DNA of 64,000 nucleotides from Corynebacterium propinquum DSM 44285 (GTDB lineage Bacteria > Actinomycetota > Actinomycetes > Mycobacteriales > Mycobacteriaceae), in contig NZ_AQXC01000002.1 in NCBI RefSeq assembly GCF_000375525.1, positions 124,001 to 188,000 of the forward strand, written 5' to 3'. The notes beneath the pieces were generated by a model. The model made no database searches. It saw only the letters and a program-made list of their open reading frames with translations, and was not told the DNA's origin. The position numbers and the translations under genes are program-made. Every line of letters begins with the position of its first letter. The stretch's first letter is position 1. Positions 46,329 to 58,022 of this stretch are shown piece by piece.

Positions 46329-46643
46329 TTAATTGCGCGACGTTGCCGATTTTTTCTCAGCACGAGCCCCTGCGTTGGCGCCCACCGATTGGCGTTCCAG
46401 CATGTGGTAGACGATAAGCGTGACCGACGCTGCCATCAGCGCAGCCAACCCCCACCAGACCCAGATGGGTACCACGGAATTCCAGGCGACGACGTAGGCA
46501 ATGAACATCGTCAATCCGATATTGATCAGCAGGTTGATGATTTGGATGGAGATGGCGCCCGTTTTCTCCCGTGCCTTCCATGCGGCGAAGCCCCAGTTGA
46601 AGATCAGCAAAAATACCAGGATGAGGTTGATAATTGCGGACAT
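46329..46643 (-). CDS. Small membrane protein
   Basis: A 104-residue protein with three predicted membrane helices (about 3-20, 33-54, 58-80) and a charged C-terminal tail. Its ATG overlaps the stop of the serine hydrolase gene upstream as TAATG, so the two are translationally coupled. I do not recognise a family. The pairing suggests it works with the envelope-bound hydrolase, but nothing in the sequence shows how. It is convergent with the MetE-like gene, with 16 bases between stops. Confidence 0.7.
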   Translation of the reverse strand: MSAIINLILVFLLIFNWGFAAWKAREKTGAISIQIINLLINIGLTMFIAYVVAWNSVVPIWVWWGLAALMAASVTLIVYHMLERQSVGANAGARAEKKSATSRN

Positions 46644-47689
46644 TAGTGCACTTCCTCTCCTGCTAGCTGTAATCCGATTTGTTCCACACCACGCGGGGTA
46701 TTACCTGCGACAAAGGCAGCGCGGCCCGTTTCTGGGGCAATGACCAGCATGCAGGAATAGCCACCGGTTTGCCCGTTGTGCCATCCTGCGTTGTTGTTGC
46801 TGTTGTTGCTGCTGGCGTTGTTGTCGTTGTCGCTATCCTGTGCCGAAGCGGTGCGGGCCCAGCCGTAATCTGGTAGCCCTTTGTCCAGGAGGTATTCGGC
46901 GAATCGCGCCATATCGGTGGCGGTGGAGCGCACCATGCCCGCGGGTGCGTAACCTTCCGTTACCCATGGCTGGGCGTGCCGCCCATTGTTGAGTAGCCCG
47001 GCTGGTTCATCGTCGGGAAGTGGTTCATTGGCTACGAAAGTATTGTGCATACCTAATGGCTGGAGTAGCACATCGTGCAGCATCTCCTCGTAGGTGGTGT
47101 CGGCATTTTCTGCTAGTGCCCAGCCGAGTAGCGCGAAACCGAGGTTGGAGTATTGTTCTTCTCCGCGGTTTTCTAACTCTTCTATGCCATTGGCGGCAGC
47201 AACAACGTCGTCACGCCCAATGCCGTCGTAGGGGTTGGTACCCAATACAGAAAAGCCCAGGTTTGCGGTAAATCCGACGCCCGCGAGCCGGGGCAGCCCG
47301 CCAGTGTGGTTGACGGCTTCTTCTAGCGTCACCGACGCCACTGGATCAGCGAGCTCGTCGATTAGCTCACCCAGCGTGGTTTCTAATTTCACCGCGCCGT
47401 TGTCGATTTCGTGACGCAGTAGTTCAGCCGTCAACATCTTCGTGACCGAACCAATTTCCACCTCGGTCTCGTTATCAGCGCCCCAGCCGGCATAGTTGGT
47501 GACACCGTCCTCGATGGTCATAGCCGCAAGCTGGTTGTGCCCGGGAACGGAGAGCTCAGCTAATTCGGTAGCTAGTTGTTCATCGCCGGTTGCTTGGTTC
47601 GCCAGTGCAATACGTTGCGGGCCCAGCATAATGGCACCCGCCAGCACTGCCGCCCCGGCAATGAGCGCGGTCACGAGTGATTTTTTCAT
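46643..47689 (-). CDS. Exported serine hydrolase of the beta-lactamase/PBP4* (class C) family
   Basis: A 348-residue protein with an N-terminal signal or anchor segment (about 1-30). The class C serine hydrolase triad of motifs is present: S-x-x-K as SVTK (81-84), Y-x-N as YSN (180-182) and the third box HNG (304-306). Such enzymes act as esterases or peptidases on D-amino-acid or cell wall substrates; few are true beta-lactamases. Residues 285-300 are an Asp/Asn/Ser-only stretch immediately before the third box, encoded by GTT-rich triplets. The gene follows the dnaQ-like gene by 10 bases and is coupled to the small membrane protein. Confidence 0.85.
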   Translation of the reverse strand: MKKSLVTALIAGAAVLAGAIMLGPQRIALANQATGDEQLATELAELSVPGHNQLAAMTIEDGVTNYAGWGADNETEVEIGSVTKMLTAELLRHEIDNGAVKLETTLGELIDELADPVASVTLEEAVNHTGGLPRLAGVGFTANLGFSVLGTNPYDGIGRDDVVAAANGIEELENRGEEQYSNLGFALLGWALAENADTTYEEMLHDVLLQPLGMHNTFVANEPLPDDEPAGLLNNGRHAQPWVTEGYAPAGMVRSTATDMARFAEYLLDKGLPDYGWARTASAQDSDNDNNASSNNSNNNAGWHNGQTGGYSCMLVIAPETGRAAFVAGNTPRGVEQIGLQLAGEEVH

Positions 47690-47699
47690 GCTTACCAGC

Positions 47700-48371
47700 C
47701 TAACCTTGCATCGGCCATGACGTCGCTACCGACGAGGCATCCCGGTCGCGCGAGGCCAAATAGCGTTTGAACTCAGTTTGCATCTCGTAATAGCCCACGG
47801 CTTGATATTCCATCAGCTCGCCATCATCTAGCTTCGCCAATTCCGGAAAGCGTTGGTTCACTTGCTTCCAGGCAATCCGGGCCGCAGCCATCGCATCGGC
47901 GGTGGCCTCGTGCGCATTATCCAATGGCACGCCGTATTCTTCGCAGACTTTGCCCAACGTGCGCGGGCCTTTGCGGTATTTATCCTTCAGCTTGTCGACG
48001 ACGAACGGATCAAACACCGGCCCAGTCACCGTGAAATCCTGATCCAAACTCCGCAGCACCGTCAAGTCATAATTCGCGTTATAGACAACCAATGTTTTGC
48101 CTTCTTCCCACCCTTTTTTGATCGCCGCGATGGTATCTGCGAGCACTTCGTCATGGTTGCGGCCATGCTCCCGGGCATACTCGGTGGTAATACCATGCAC
48201 GTCGACGGCTGGTTGTGGAATCTCGATTTCCGGATCCGCCAGCATTTCCTGCGAATCCACGGTTGAGCCTTCGATCGAGACCAGGGCAGAGGTGACAATC
48301 CGGGCCTCCTGCGGAATATTGGAGGTTGTTTCCAAATCGAAGGCTAGCATGCGGGAAGCGTTGAAACTCAT
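47700..48371 (-). CDS. DnaQ-like 3'-5' exonuclease
   Basis: A 223-residue DEDDh exonuclease, related to the epsilon subunit of DNA polymerase III and to oligonucleotide-trimming enzymes. The expected acidic residues are D12 and E14 (FDLETT), D102 (NANYDLTVL), and H154/D159 (HEATADA). The protein stands alone without BRCT or helicase parts. It may proofread, trim RNA or degrade fragments; the sequence does not decide. It is divergent from ligA across 110 bases, and two other minus-strand genes follow it in a tight cluster. Confidence 0.88.
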   Translation of the reverse strand: MSFNASRMLAFDLETTSNIPQEARIVTSALVSIEGSTVDSQEMLADPEIEIPQPAVDVHGITTEYAREHGRNHDEVLADTIAAIKKGWEEGKTLVVYNANYDLTVLRSLDQDFTVTGPVFDPFVVDKLKDKYRKGPRTLGKVCEEYGVPLDNAHEATADAMAAARIAWKQVNQRFPELAKLDDGELMEYQAVGYYEMQTEFKRYLASRDRDASSVATSWPMQG

Positions 48372-48475
48372 GACTTACAGCCTAGACACACAGGCGCACA
48401 CACCGGCGCACTGGTTCGAACACCCAGCGAAACCACAGCATCTATTAGACGCCCATGAGACACCTATTAAACTAG

Positions 48476-51211
<2,736 letters not shown>

Positions 51212-51407
51212 GAGTTGTTGCCACCACTTTCTGAGCGTCTAGTTCGCTGTCACTATCCTAGCAATCTGGCACGTCACTTTGGGGGCAAAAACAGTGCTTT
51301 GCAGTCTCACGTACCAGACTCGCAGGCGTTGGTTAATCGATGGGTCCAGTGGCGTAGCATAGTACGGAAGAAAAAGGATTCACGGATATCGAAGGATTGA
51401 ATCGACT

Positions 51408-51698
51408 GTGTCAGAAATTTCCCGCGAGAAAATTGAGCACTTGGCGAAGCTGTCCCGCCTGGCTTTGAGCGATGCAGAAATCGCTACTTATGCAGAACAG
51501 ATTGACGGCATCGTCGATGTGGTATCAGCAGTACAAAACGTGGACACCACCGGAGTAGAACCAATGAGCCACCCGCATTCGGTGGACGCCGCGATGCGTC
51601 GCGACGAAGTAGTGCGCACACTGAATTCGGAGCAGGCCCTGGACCAAGCTCCGGATGCGCGCGACGATCGTTTCGTGGTTCCGAAGATTCGTGGTTAG
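51408..51698 (+). CDS. gatC: Asp/Glu-tRNA amidotransferase subunit C
   Basis: GatC stabilises GatA and GatB in the enzyme that converts Glu-tRNA(Gln) (and Asp-tRNA(Asn)) to the amidated form, needed where a glutaminyl-tRNA synthetase is missing. The 96-residue protein shows the family pattern REKIEHLAKLSRLALSDAEIATYAEQIDGIVDVVSAVQNVDTTGVEPMSH and ends with RDDRFVVPKIRG. The start is GTG 51408 with GAAGGA upstream. gatA follows after 60 bases. Confidence 0.96.
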   Translation: MSEISREKIEHLAKLSRLALSDAEIATYAEQIDGIVDVVSAVQNVDTTGVEPMSHPHSVDAAMRRDEVVRTLNSEQALDQAPDARDDRFVVPKIRG

Positions 51699-51758
51699 TT
51701 CAGCGCACGAATACGAGCAGCTGACAAATTCTGAAAGAGCGACAGAGGTAGATAATTA

Positions 51759-53246
51759 ATGACTGAATTTACGCGTCCACACGATGGCACCACCTCGGAA
51801 ACCGCAGCGGATTTGGCGCAGCGCATCCATAATCGCGAGATCACCTCGCGGGAGGTTACCCAGGCATACTTGGACCGCATCAGCGAAACCAACGAGACGC
51901 TGAACTCGTTTTTACACGTTGGAGCCGACGAAGCGTTGGCCGCCGCCGATGCCGTGGACAAGGCTTTGGACAACGGCGAAAAGCCCGCTTCACCATTGGC
52001 GGGTGTGCCGCTGGCGCTCAAGGATTTGTTGGTGACTACCGACGCCCCCACCACAGCTGCCTCCAAGATGCTGGAAGGCTACCGCAGTCCATATGATGCG
52101 ACCGTAACCCGGCGTCTGCGCGAAGCTGGGATTCCGATCCTGGGTAAAACCAACTTGGATGAGTTCGCGATGGGGTCATCGAATGAAAACTCGGCTTTTG
52201 GCCCAGTTCGAAACCCCTATGACACAGAACGTACTCCTGGTGGTTCCGGCGGTGGTACCGCGGCTGCGTTGGCATCCGGCCAGGCACCGTTGGGCATTGG
52301 TACGGATACCGGTGGTTCCATCCGCCAGCCGGCTGCGCTGACCAATACCGTCGGTGTGAAACCTACCTACGGCACGGTGTCGCGTTATGGCTTGATCGCG
52401 GCCGCATCCTCGTTGGATCAGGCTGGCCCGTGTGCGAATACCGTACTGGATACCGCGCTGCTGCATGAGGTCATCGCAGGTCACGACCCACACGATGCCA
52501 CCAGCATCAACAAACCAGTTCCGGATGTCGTTGCCGCTGCCCGCGAGGGCGCACACGGTGATGTGACAGGCCTTAAAGTTGGCGTCATCAAGCAATTTGA
52601 GCGCGATGGTTGGCAGACTGGCGTGATGGATCAATACCGCAAGGCGGTGCAGACGTTGGTCGATAATGGCGCGGAAGTTGTTGAAGTTGATTGCCCTCAC
52701 TTTGACGACGCATTGGCCGCGTATTACCTGATTATGCCGTGTGAGGTCTCTTCTAACCTGGCACGTTTCGACGGCATGCGTTACGGCAAGCGCGTTGGCG
52801 ACGACGGTGAGAATTCCGCGAACCGTGTGATGGAGCTTTCCCGCGAGGCTGGTTTTGGACCAGAGGTCAAGCGCCGGATTATGGTCGGCACCTACGCGCT
52901 GTCCGTGGGCTACTACGACGCGTATTACCTGCAAGCACAGCGTATCCGTACGTTGGTGGCGCAGGATTTCGCTCGCGCATACGAAAAAGTCGACGTGTTG
53001 GTCTCCCCAACGACGCCGACCACGGCCTTCCCACTGGGGGAAAAGGTGGAAGACCCGACTGCGATGTACAACTTCGACTTGTGCACGTTGCCGTTGAACC
53101 TGGCTGGTGTGTGCGGTATGTCCGTGCCATCCGGCATGGCGGCCGATACCCAGTTGCCGACCGGCCTGCAAATCATGGCCCCGGCCTTCGCCGACGATCG
53201 TTTGTACCGCGTCGGTGCAGCCTATGAGGCTTTGACGAGCAACTAG
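51759..53246 (+). CDS. gatA: Asp/Glu-tRNA amidotransferase subunit A
   Basis: GatA is the amidase that releases ammonia from glutamine for the GatB reaction. The 495-residue protein has the Ser-cisSer-Lys triad: K88 (ALKDLLVT), S163 (in the glycine-rich [10 protein letters not shown]) and nucleophile S187 ([12 protein letters not shown]). The C-terminal [13 protein letters not shown] and [14 protein letters not shown] segments are typical. AGAGGTAG lies upstream of ATG 51759. gatB is 3 kb away beyond an MFS gene and pfkA, an arrangement shared with other corynebacteria. Confidence 0.98.
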   Translation: MTEFTRPHDGTTSETAADLAQRIHNREITSREVTQAYLDRISETNETLNSFLHVGADEALAAADAVDKALDNGEKPASPLAGVPLALKDLLVTTDAPTTAASKMLEGYRSPYDATVTRRLREAGIPILGKTNLDEFAMGSSNENSAFGPVRNPYDTERTPGGSGGGTAAALASGQAPLGIGTDTGGSIRQPAALTNTVGVKPTYGTVSRYGLIAAASSLDQAGPCANTVLDTALLHEVIAGHDPHDATSINKPVPDVVAAAREGAHGDVTGLKVGVIKQFERDGWQTGVMDQYRKAVQTLVDNGAEVVEVDCPHFDDALAAYYLIMPCEVSSNLARFDGMRYGKRVGDDGENSANRVMELSREAGFGPEVKRRIMVGTYALSVGYYDAYYLQAQRIRTLVAQDFARAYEKVDVLVSPTTPTTAFPLGEKVEDPTAMYNFDLCTLPLNLAGVCGMSVPSGMAADTQLPTGLQIMAPAFADDRLYRVGAAYEALTSN

Positions 53247-53255
53247 CTTGCGTCG

Positions 53256-53579
53256 TTATTTCCTGTCGGAGATGGCGTAGGCCGCCCCAGCGGTAGCTGC
53301 GGTGACTACGCCTACTGCTGGCCAGGAACCGATTTTCTTTGCCAGTGGGTGTGATAGACCGAAGGCGGCCACGTAGCCGCCGAGTAAGCCAGCGGTGGTA
53401 GCTGGGCTGGTTTTTGCGGCCCAGGAACGAGCTGCCCAGTAGCCTGCAGCGCCCAGTACGACGCCGCCGAGTGGTCGGATTCCGGTTTGCACGGCGGTGA
53501 GGTAGCCGCCCACCAGGCCGAATGCGGTCGTGGTTGCGGTAGATACTTCCTGTGGGGATTTCTTATCAATAAGTGCCAT
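53256..53579 (-). CDS. Small glycine/alanine-rich membrane protein
   Basis: A 107-residue protein of mainly Gly, Ala and Thr with four short hydrophobic segments (about 18-35, 38-55, 60-78, 84-102), suggesting a compact membrane protein. It ends in SDRK. I do not recognise a family. It is convergent with gatA, with 9 bases between stops, and divergent from the MFS gene. Codon use and the regular hydrophobic pattern support a real gene, but its function is unknown. Confidence 0.65.
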   Translation of the reverse strand: MALIDKKSPQEVSTATTTAFGLVGGYLTAVQTGIRPLGGVVLGAAGYWAARSWAAKTSPATTAGLLGGYVAAFGLSHPLAKKIGSWPAVGVVTAATAGAAYAISDRK

Positions 53580-53701
53580 GCCTTTTAGTCTAGGCCTCTG
53601 GGCAGCGCGGTGCAGTCTGCACTGTCGTGGTCGCTGATTGGTGTCATAGCGATAGCAGATTCACACTGTTGCAGCAGCTGTTCCACGCTAGGATCGGCGG
53701 G

Positions 53702-55168
53702 GTGACTACCTCGCCCGATCCACGACAAGCATCTGTACAACCACAGAATTCTGCACACCAAATGACTTCTGCACAGCCGCCCCGTTCTGCTCCTGCAGAT
53801 ACGGTGCTTCCAGAAGCTCAAGCGTGGAAGGCAATGTTCGCCCTCTCGTTGGGCTTTTTCATGTCTTTGTTGGATCAGACTTTGATCGCGGTGGCAATTC
53901 CGAGCATCCGCCGGGCGTTCGATGCCACGTTGGCAGAAACTTTGTGGGTGTCGTCGGGGTACCTGTTATTCGTCGTCGTGCCGTTGCTATTTACCGGTCG
54001 TCTGGGGGACCGTTTCGGGCAACGCCGCTTATTCCGTATTGGCATCGCGGTTTTTGTTATCGGGGCGGTGGCTTCTGCTTTAGCTCCCACGATCGAACTA
54101 TTGATTGCCGCGCGGTGCCTGCAGGGGCTTGGTGCTTCCATCCAAATGCCGCAGACGATGTCGGTGATCAACCGGGTATTTGCCCGGGAGCGTCGTGGAC
54201 GTGCACTCGGCGTGTGGGGCATTATCGGTTCGGTTGCAGCGATAACCGGCCCGGTTTTGGGCGGTTTTCTAGTGCAATCTGCATCGTGGCACGCAGTTTT
54301 TCTGATTCAAGTTCCTTTCGGTGTTATCGCCATCGCCTTGGCCACTATCTGGGTGCCTCGGATGCCGACCTACGCACGCAATCTCGACCCGGTTTCTGTC
54401 GTGGTCTCGTTGGTGTCAATGCTGTTGGTCGTCGGTGCGATCCAACAAGCACCGGAAGCCAATTGGGCGTGGTGGATTTGGTTGCTGCTGGCTTTGGGCA
54501 TTGCGGGATTGTTTGGCTTTATCAAGCTGCAAGGCAGTGCACAGGCGCGCGGCGTGGAAGCGATGATCCCGCTGTTTTTATTCCAGAATCACAATTATCG
54601 CCTGGGCATTATCATTATTTCGTGCATGGGATTTATGGCTGCTTCTCTGATGTTGCCGATCATGCTGTGGCTGCAAGATGGTCAAGACTTAGATTCTGGA
54701 ACGGCCGGCCTTGTCATCGCCCCGATGGCATTGACCTCGTTGTTTGTCTCGCCAATCGCGGGCATTATGGCCGATAAATTTCACCCACGCAATCTGGTGG
54801 TCGCTGGCTTTAGCGTCATGTTGGCAGCCTGTGCGGCGTCGTGGTGGATCATGGCCCATGAACAACCAGTCTGGTGGCTGGCGATTGTTGTGAGTTTTTT
54901 GGGAATCGGACAATCATTTATTTGGGGCACGAATTCTGTGACGACGATGCGTGATGTGGAAGCTCCCATCATGGGGGCAGCATCAGGGGTATATAACACC
55001 GCGCGGCAGTTGGGTTCGGTGATGGGAGTATCTATCTTGTCGGCGCTGATGCAGATTACCGTCGCCGCGCAAGGCTTGGCCGTTGGTACCGCGAATACCG
55101 TGTTGTTGTTGGTCGTTGTGCTTGCCATTGGTTTGGTGACCTCGCTGTTTTATCGCAAGACCATCTAG
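53702..55168 (+). CDS. DHA2-type MFS drug:H+ transporter
   Basis: A 488-residue major facilitator of the 14-helix DHA2 class. It shows motif A GRLGDRFGQRRLF between helices 2 and 3, LDQTLIAVAIPSIRRAF in helix 1 and the antiporter motif GSVAAITGPVLGGFL in helix 5. Export of a toxic compound or dye by proton antiport is likely; the substrate cannot be predicted. GTG 53702 is chosen: the TAGGAT hexamer (53689-53694) ends 8 bases before it, so the message may be leaderless. The frame extends to 53627, and ATG 53762 would shorten the poorly conserved N-terminus. Confidence 0.88.
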   Translation: MTTSPDPRQASVQPQNSAHQMTSAQPPRSAPADTVLPEAQAWKAMFALSLGFFMSLLDQTLIAVAIPSIRRAFDATLAETLWVSSGYLLFVVVPLLFTGRLGDRFGQRRLFRIGIAVFVIGAVASALAPTIELLIAARCLQGLGASIQMPQTMSVINRVFARERRGRALGVWGIIGSVAAITGPVLGGFLVQSASWHAVFLIQVPFGVIAIALATIWVPRMPTYARNLDPVSVVVSLVSMLLVVGAIQQAPEANWAWWIWLLLALGIAGLFGFIKLQGSAQARGVEAMIPLFLFQNHNYRLGIIIISCMGFMAASLMLPIMLWLQDGQDLDSGTAGLVIAPMALTSLFVSPIAGIMADKFHPRNLVVAGFSVMLAACAASWWIMAHEQPVWWLAIVVSFLGIGQSFIWGTNSVTTMRDVEAPIMGAASGVYNTARQLGSVMGVSILSALMQITVAAQGLAVGTANTVLLLVVVLAIGLVTSLFYRKTI

Positions 55169-55250
55169 ACGATTGCGCCTGACTAGACACTGAGCTCATT
55201 GAGCTATCAGCTAATTCGATGCTGAGCACCGTAGGGAAGCCCACCACTTA

Positions 55251-55279
55251 CTGACACCACGTCGCGGGTTGCCTACAGT
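55251..55279 (+). promoter_or_regulatory. Promoter of a leaderless pfkA transcript
   Basis: CTGACA (55251-55256) and TACAGT (55274-55279) are spaced by exactly 17 bases. ATG 55286 follows 7 bases after the minus-10, so transcription should begin at or next to the start codon. No ribosome-binding site is present. Confidence 0.65.
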
Positions 55280-55285
55280 AGAAGC

Positions 55286-56317
55286 ATGCGCATTGCCACA
55301 TTGACCTCGGGAGGCGACTGCCCGGGTCTGAACGCCGTTATCCGTGCCATCGTGCGCACGGCGAATCAAGAGCATGATTCCACCGTTGTCGGTTACCGCG
55401 ATGGTTGGTTGGGGTTATTAGATGATGATCGGGTCGATCTCTACGACGACGATGCCATCGACAAGATCCTTGTCCGGGGCGGCACTATTTTGGGGACCGG
55501 TCGCCTGCACCCTGATATTTTCAAAGCCAATCTGGAAACGATTAAGGCGAATCTTGCCGACGCCCGCGTTGATGCCTTAATCGCAATTGGCGGGGAAGGC
55601 ACGCTCAAGGGGGCAAAGTGGCTGGCGGATAATGGGGTGCCGGTGATTGGAGTGCCCAAGACCATTGATAACGATGTACTGGCCACCGATTACACCTTTG
55701 GGTTCGACAGCGCGGTAGCCGTTGCTACCGACGCGATTGATCGGCTGCACACCACCGCGGAATCGCACAAGCGGATTTTTCTGGTCGAGGTCATGGGGCG
55801 CCATACCGGGTGGATCGCTTTGCATGCGGGTTTGGCCGGCGGTGCGCATCATATTGTGATTCCGGAAGTGCCTTTCGATGTCAGCGAGATCACGAAGTCG
55901 ATGGAACGGCGCTTTCAGATGGGCGAGAAATACGGCATCATTGTCGTCGCCGAGGGGGCGCAACCGCGACCTGGAACCATGGCGGTCGATGATAAAGGCG
56001 TCGACGAATTCGGCCACCGTCGCCTCGGCGGGATGGGGCAGTTAATTGGTGAGGAAATCTCGCGCTCTACTGGCTACGACGTGCGCACCACTGTGTTGGG
56101 GCATGTGCAACGCGGTGGCGTTCCCACGGCGTTCGACCGCGTTCTTGCCAGTCGGTTTGGCGTACATGCTACGCGTGCGGCGCACAGGGGCGAGTTTGGA
56201 TCTTCAGTGGTGCTTCGCGGCGAATTTATCGAGACTGTTCCTTTGTCAGAAGTCGTCGCCAAGGTAAAAACTGTGCCGATGCAGCGTTATGAGATTGCCG
56301 AGGCGTTATTCGGCTAG
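55286..56317 (+). CDS. pfkA: 6-phosphofructokinase
   Basis: Pfk phosphorylates fructose 6-phosphate in glycolysis. The 343-residue protein starts [19 protein letters not shown] and has GGEGT (102-106), PKTIDND (124-130) and the fructose-phosphate segment EVMGRHTGW. Position 105 is Gly, as in ATP-dependent enzymes (Asp in PPi-dependent ones), while position 125 is Lys, otherwise typical of PPi enzymes; this mixed pattern is found in ATP-dependent Pfk of several actinobacteria. There is no clear ribosome site and a good promoter ends 7 bases before the ATG. A 15-base tandem repeat begins in its last codons. Confidence 0.95.
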   Translation: MRIATLTSGGDCPGLNAVIRAIVRTANQEHDSTVVGYRDGWLGLLDDDRVDLYDDDAIDKILVRGGTILGTGRLHPDIFKANLETIKANLADARVDALIAIGGEGTLKGAKWLADNGVPVIGVPKTIDNDVLATDYTFGFDSAVAVATDAIDRLHTTAESHKRIFLVEVMGRHTGWIALHAGLAGGAHHIVIPEVPFDVSEITKSMERRFQMGEKYGIIVVAEGAQPRPGTMAVDDKGVDEFGHRRLGGMGQLIGEEISRSTGYDVRTTVLGHVQRGGVPTAFDRVLASRFGVHATRAAHRGEFGSSVVLRGEFIETVPLSEVVAKVKTVPMQRYEIAEALFG

Positions 56318-56354
56318 CTTGCAGTCGGCTTGCTTGCGTTCGGCTAGATTGCAG
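56310..56354. repeat. Three tandem 15-base units at the pfkA stop
   Basis: Units 56310-56324, 56325-56339 and 56340-56354 all begin TCGGCT and align without gaps: units 1 and 3 (TCGGCTAGCTTGCAG and TCGGCTAGATTGCAG) differ at one base, the middle one at three or four. The first unit includes the pfkA stop codon TAG, so the repeats fill half of the pfkA-gatB gap. Confidence 0.8.
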
Positions 56355-56399
56355 CAACCCGGAAACCCTGTGCACGAAAGCGAGACAGAAACCATTACC

Positions 56400-57917
56400 A
56401 TGGTGGCTATGACTGCTGCGATGTATGACTTGCTGGACTATGACGAAGTCCTAGAAAAATACGACCCGGTGATGGGCATGGAAGTTCACGTGGAATTGGG
56501 TACGGAAACCAAGATGTTTTCGACCTCTTCGGCCCATTTTGGTGATGAGCCTAACTCCAACGTGGATCCAGTTTCGCTGGGATTACCTGGCGCTCTCCCC
56601 GTCGTGAACGAGAAGGGAGTCGAATGGGCGATCAAAATTGGCTTGGCGCTGAATTGTCAGATTGCAGAATCGTCGCGGTTTGCCCGGAAGAATTACTTCT
56701 ACCCGGATCAGCCGAAAAATTACCAGATCTCTCAGTATGACGAGCCGATCGCGTACGACGGCTACCTGGACGTGGTGTTGGATGATGGCACCGAATGGCG
56801 TGTTGAGATCGAGCGCGCCCATATGGAAGAAGATACGGGCAAATTGACTCACCTTGGCGGTGTTGATGGTCGTATCCACGGTGCTACTGCCTCGCTGGTT
56901 GATTACAACCGTGCTGGCATTCCGCTGATCGAGATCGTGACCAAACCAATTGTCGGTGCTGGTGAACGTGCCCCAGAGGTGGCCCGTGCTTATGTCACCG
57001 CCCTGCGTGAACTCGTCGCTGCGCTGGGGGTTTCTGATGCTCGCATGGACCAGGGGTCTATGCGCGTGGATTCCAACCTTTCGCTGCGGCCAAAGGGCAG
57101 TGAAGAATTCGGTACCCGCACAGAGACGAAGAACATCAACTCGTTGAAATCAGTCGAGCAGGCCGTGCGCTTCGAGATGCAGCGCCAGGCGTACGCACTG
57201 GACAACGGCGAGGAGATCGCTCTGGAGACCCGTCACTACCAGGAATCCGATGGCTCAACCTCCAAGGGACGCCCAAAAGAAACTGCCGAGGATTACCGCT
57301 ATTTCAATGATCCGGATTTGCCTCCAGTTTCCGCCCCACGTGAATGGGTCGAAGAGATCAGGCAGACGCTGCCAGAAATGCCGTGGATTCGCCGCGCGCG
57401 TATTCAGGAAGAGTGGGGGCTCAAAGACAAAGAAATGCGTGATCTGGTCAACGCTGGGGCGTTGGACTTGATCATTGAAACCACTGAGCATGGTGCGAGT
57501 GCCGACGAAGCACGTGCCTGGTGGGTGTCCTACTTGTCTGGCAAAGCCAATGAAGCTGGTGTGGAGTTGGCAGCGTTGGAGATCACCCCGGCGCAGGTTG
57601 CTCGCGTCGTGGAGCTGGTTAAGGAAGGCAAACTGACCACCAAGTTGGGTCGCAAAGCCGTGGACGGAGTGCTGGAAGGCGAAGGAGACGTCGACGAGGT
57701 TGTCGCCAAGCGTGGCCTGGAGGTCGTGCGTGATGATGGTGCGATCGAGAAGGCCGTGGACGATGCGCTGGCCGAAAACCCGGATATCGTCGAGAAATAC
57801 CGCGCTGGAAACACAAAGGTCACCGGTGCCATCGTCGGTGCCGTGATGAAAGCGACCCAAGGCAAAGCCGACCCAGGTCAAGTCAATAAATTGATCGCGG
57901 AAAAGCTTGCACAGTAG
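56400..57917 (+). CDS. gatB: Asp/Glu-tRNA amidotransferase subunit B
   Basis: GatB binds the mischarged tRNA, activates the side-chain carboxylate with ATP and uses ammonia from GatA. The 505-residue protein contains the family core [64 protein letters not shown] and [13 protein letters not shown], and a C-terminal YqeY-like helical domain. It is very close to C. glutamicum GatB. The frame runs back to 56289 inside pfkA; ATG 56400, 56409 or 56421 are the realistic starts, with 56409 or 56421 matching homologues best. Confidence 0.97.
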   Translation: MVAMTAAMYDLLDYDEVLEKYDPVMGMEVHVELGTETKMFSTSSAHFGDEPNSNVDPVSLGLPGALPVVNEKGVEWAIKIGLALNCQIAESSRFARKNYFYPDQPKNYQISQYDEPIAYDGYLDVVLDDGTEWRVEIERAHMEEDTGKLTHLGGVDGRIHGATASLVDYNRAGIPLIEIVTKPIVGAGERAPEVARAYVTALRELVAALGVSDARMDQGSMRVDSNLSLRPKGSEEFGTRTETKNINSLKSVEQAVRFEMQRQAYALDNGEEIALETRHYQESDGSTSKGRPKETAEDYRYFNDPDLPPVSAPREWVEEIRQTLPEMPWIRRARIQEEWGLKDKEMRDLVNAGALDLIIETTEHGASADEARAWWVSYLSGKANEAGVELAALEITPAQVARVVELVKEGKLTTKLGRKAVDGVLEGEGDVDEVVAKRGLEVVRDDGAIEKAVDDALAENPDIVEKYRAGNTKVTGAIVGAVMKATQGKADPGQVNKLIAEKLAQ

Positions 57918-58022
57918 CTAATAGAGGCGAAAACAAAAACACACAATGCTGTGATGCGTGTATCGTAGGAACGTCAATCATCCGAAGACAGTTTTCTTAA
58001 GCAAAGAAAGAGCGATAATTCG

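Noticed and set aside
52176-53171. 331-residue minus-strand frame over gatA
   Set aside because: Antisense shadow; gatA itself has all catalytic residues.
56289-56399. Extension of gatB into the pfkA 3' end
   Set aside because: The added residues come from the 15-base repeats and have no counterpart in GatB.
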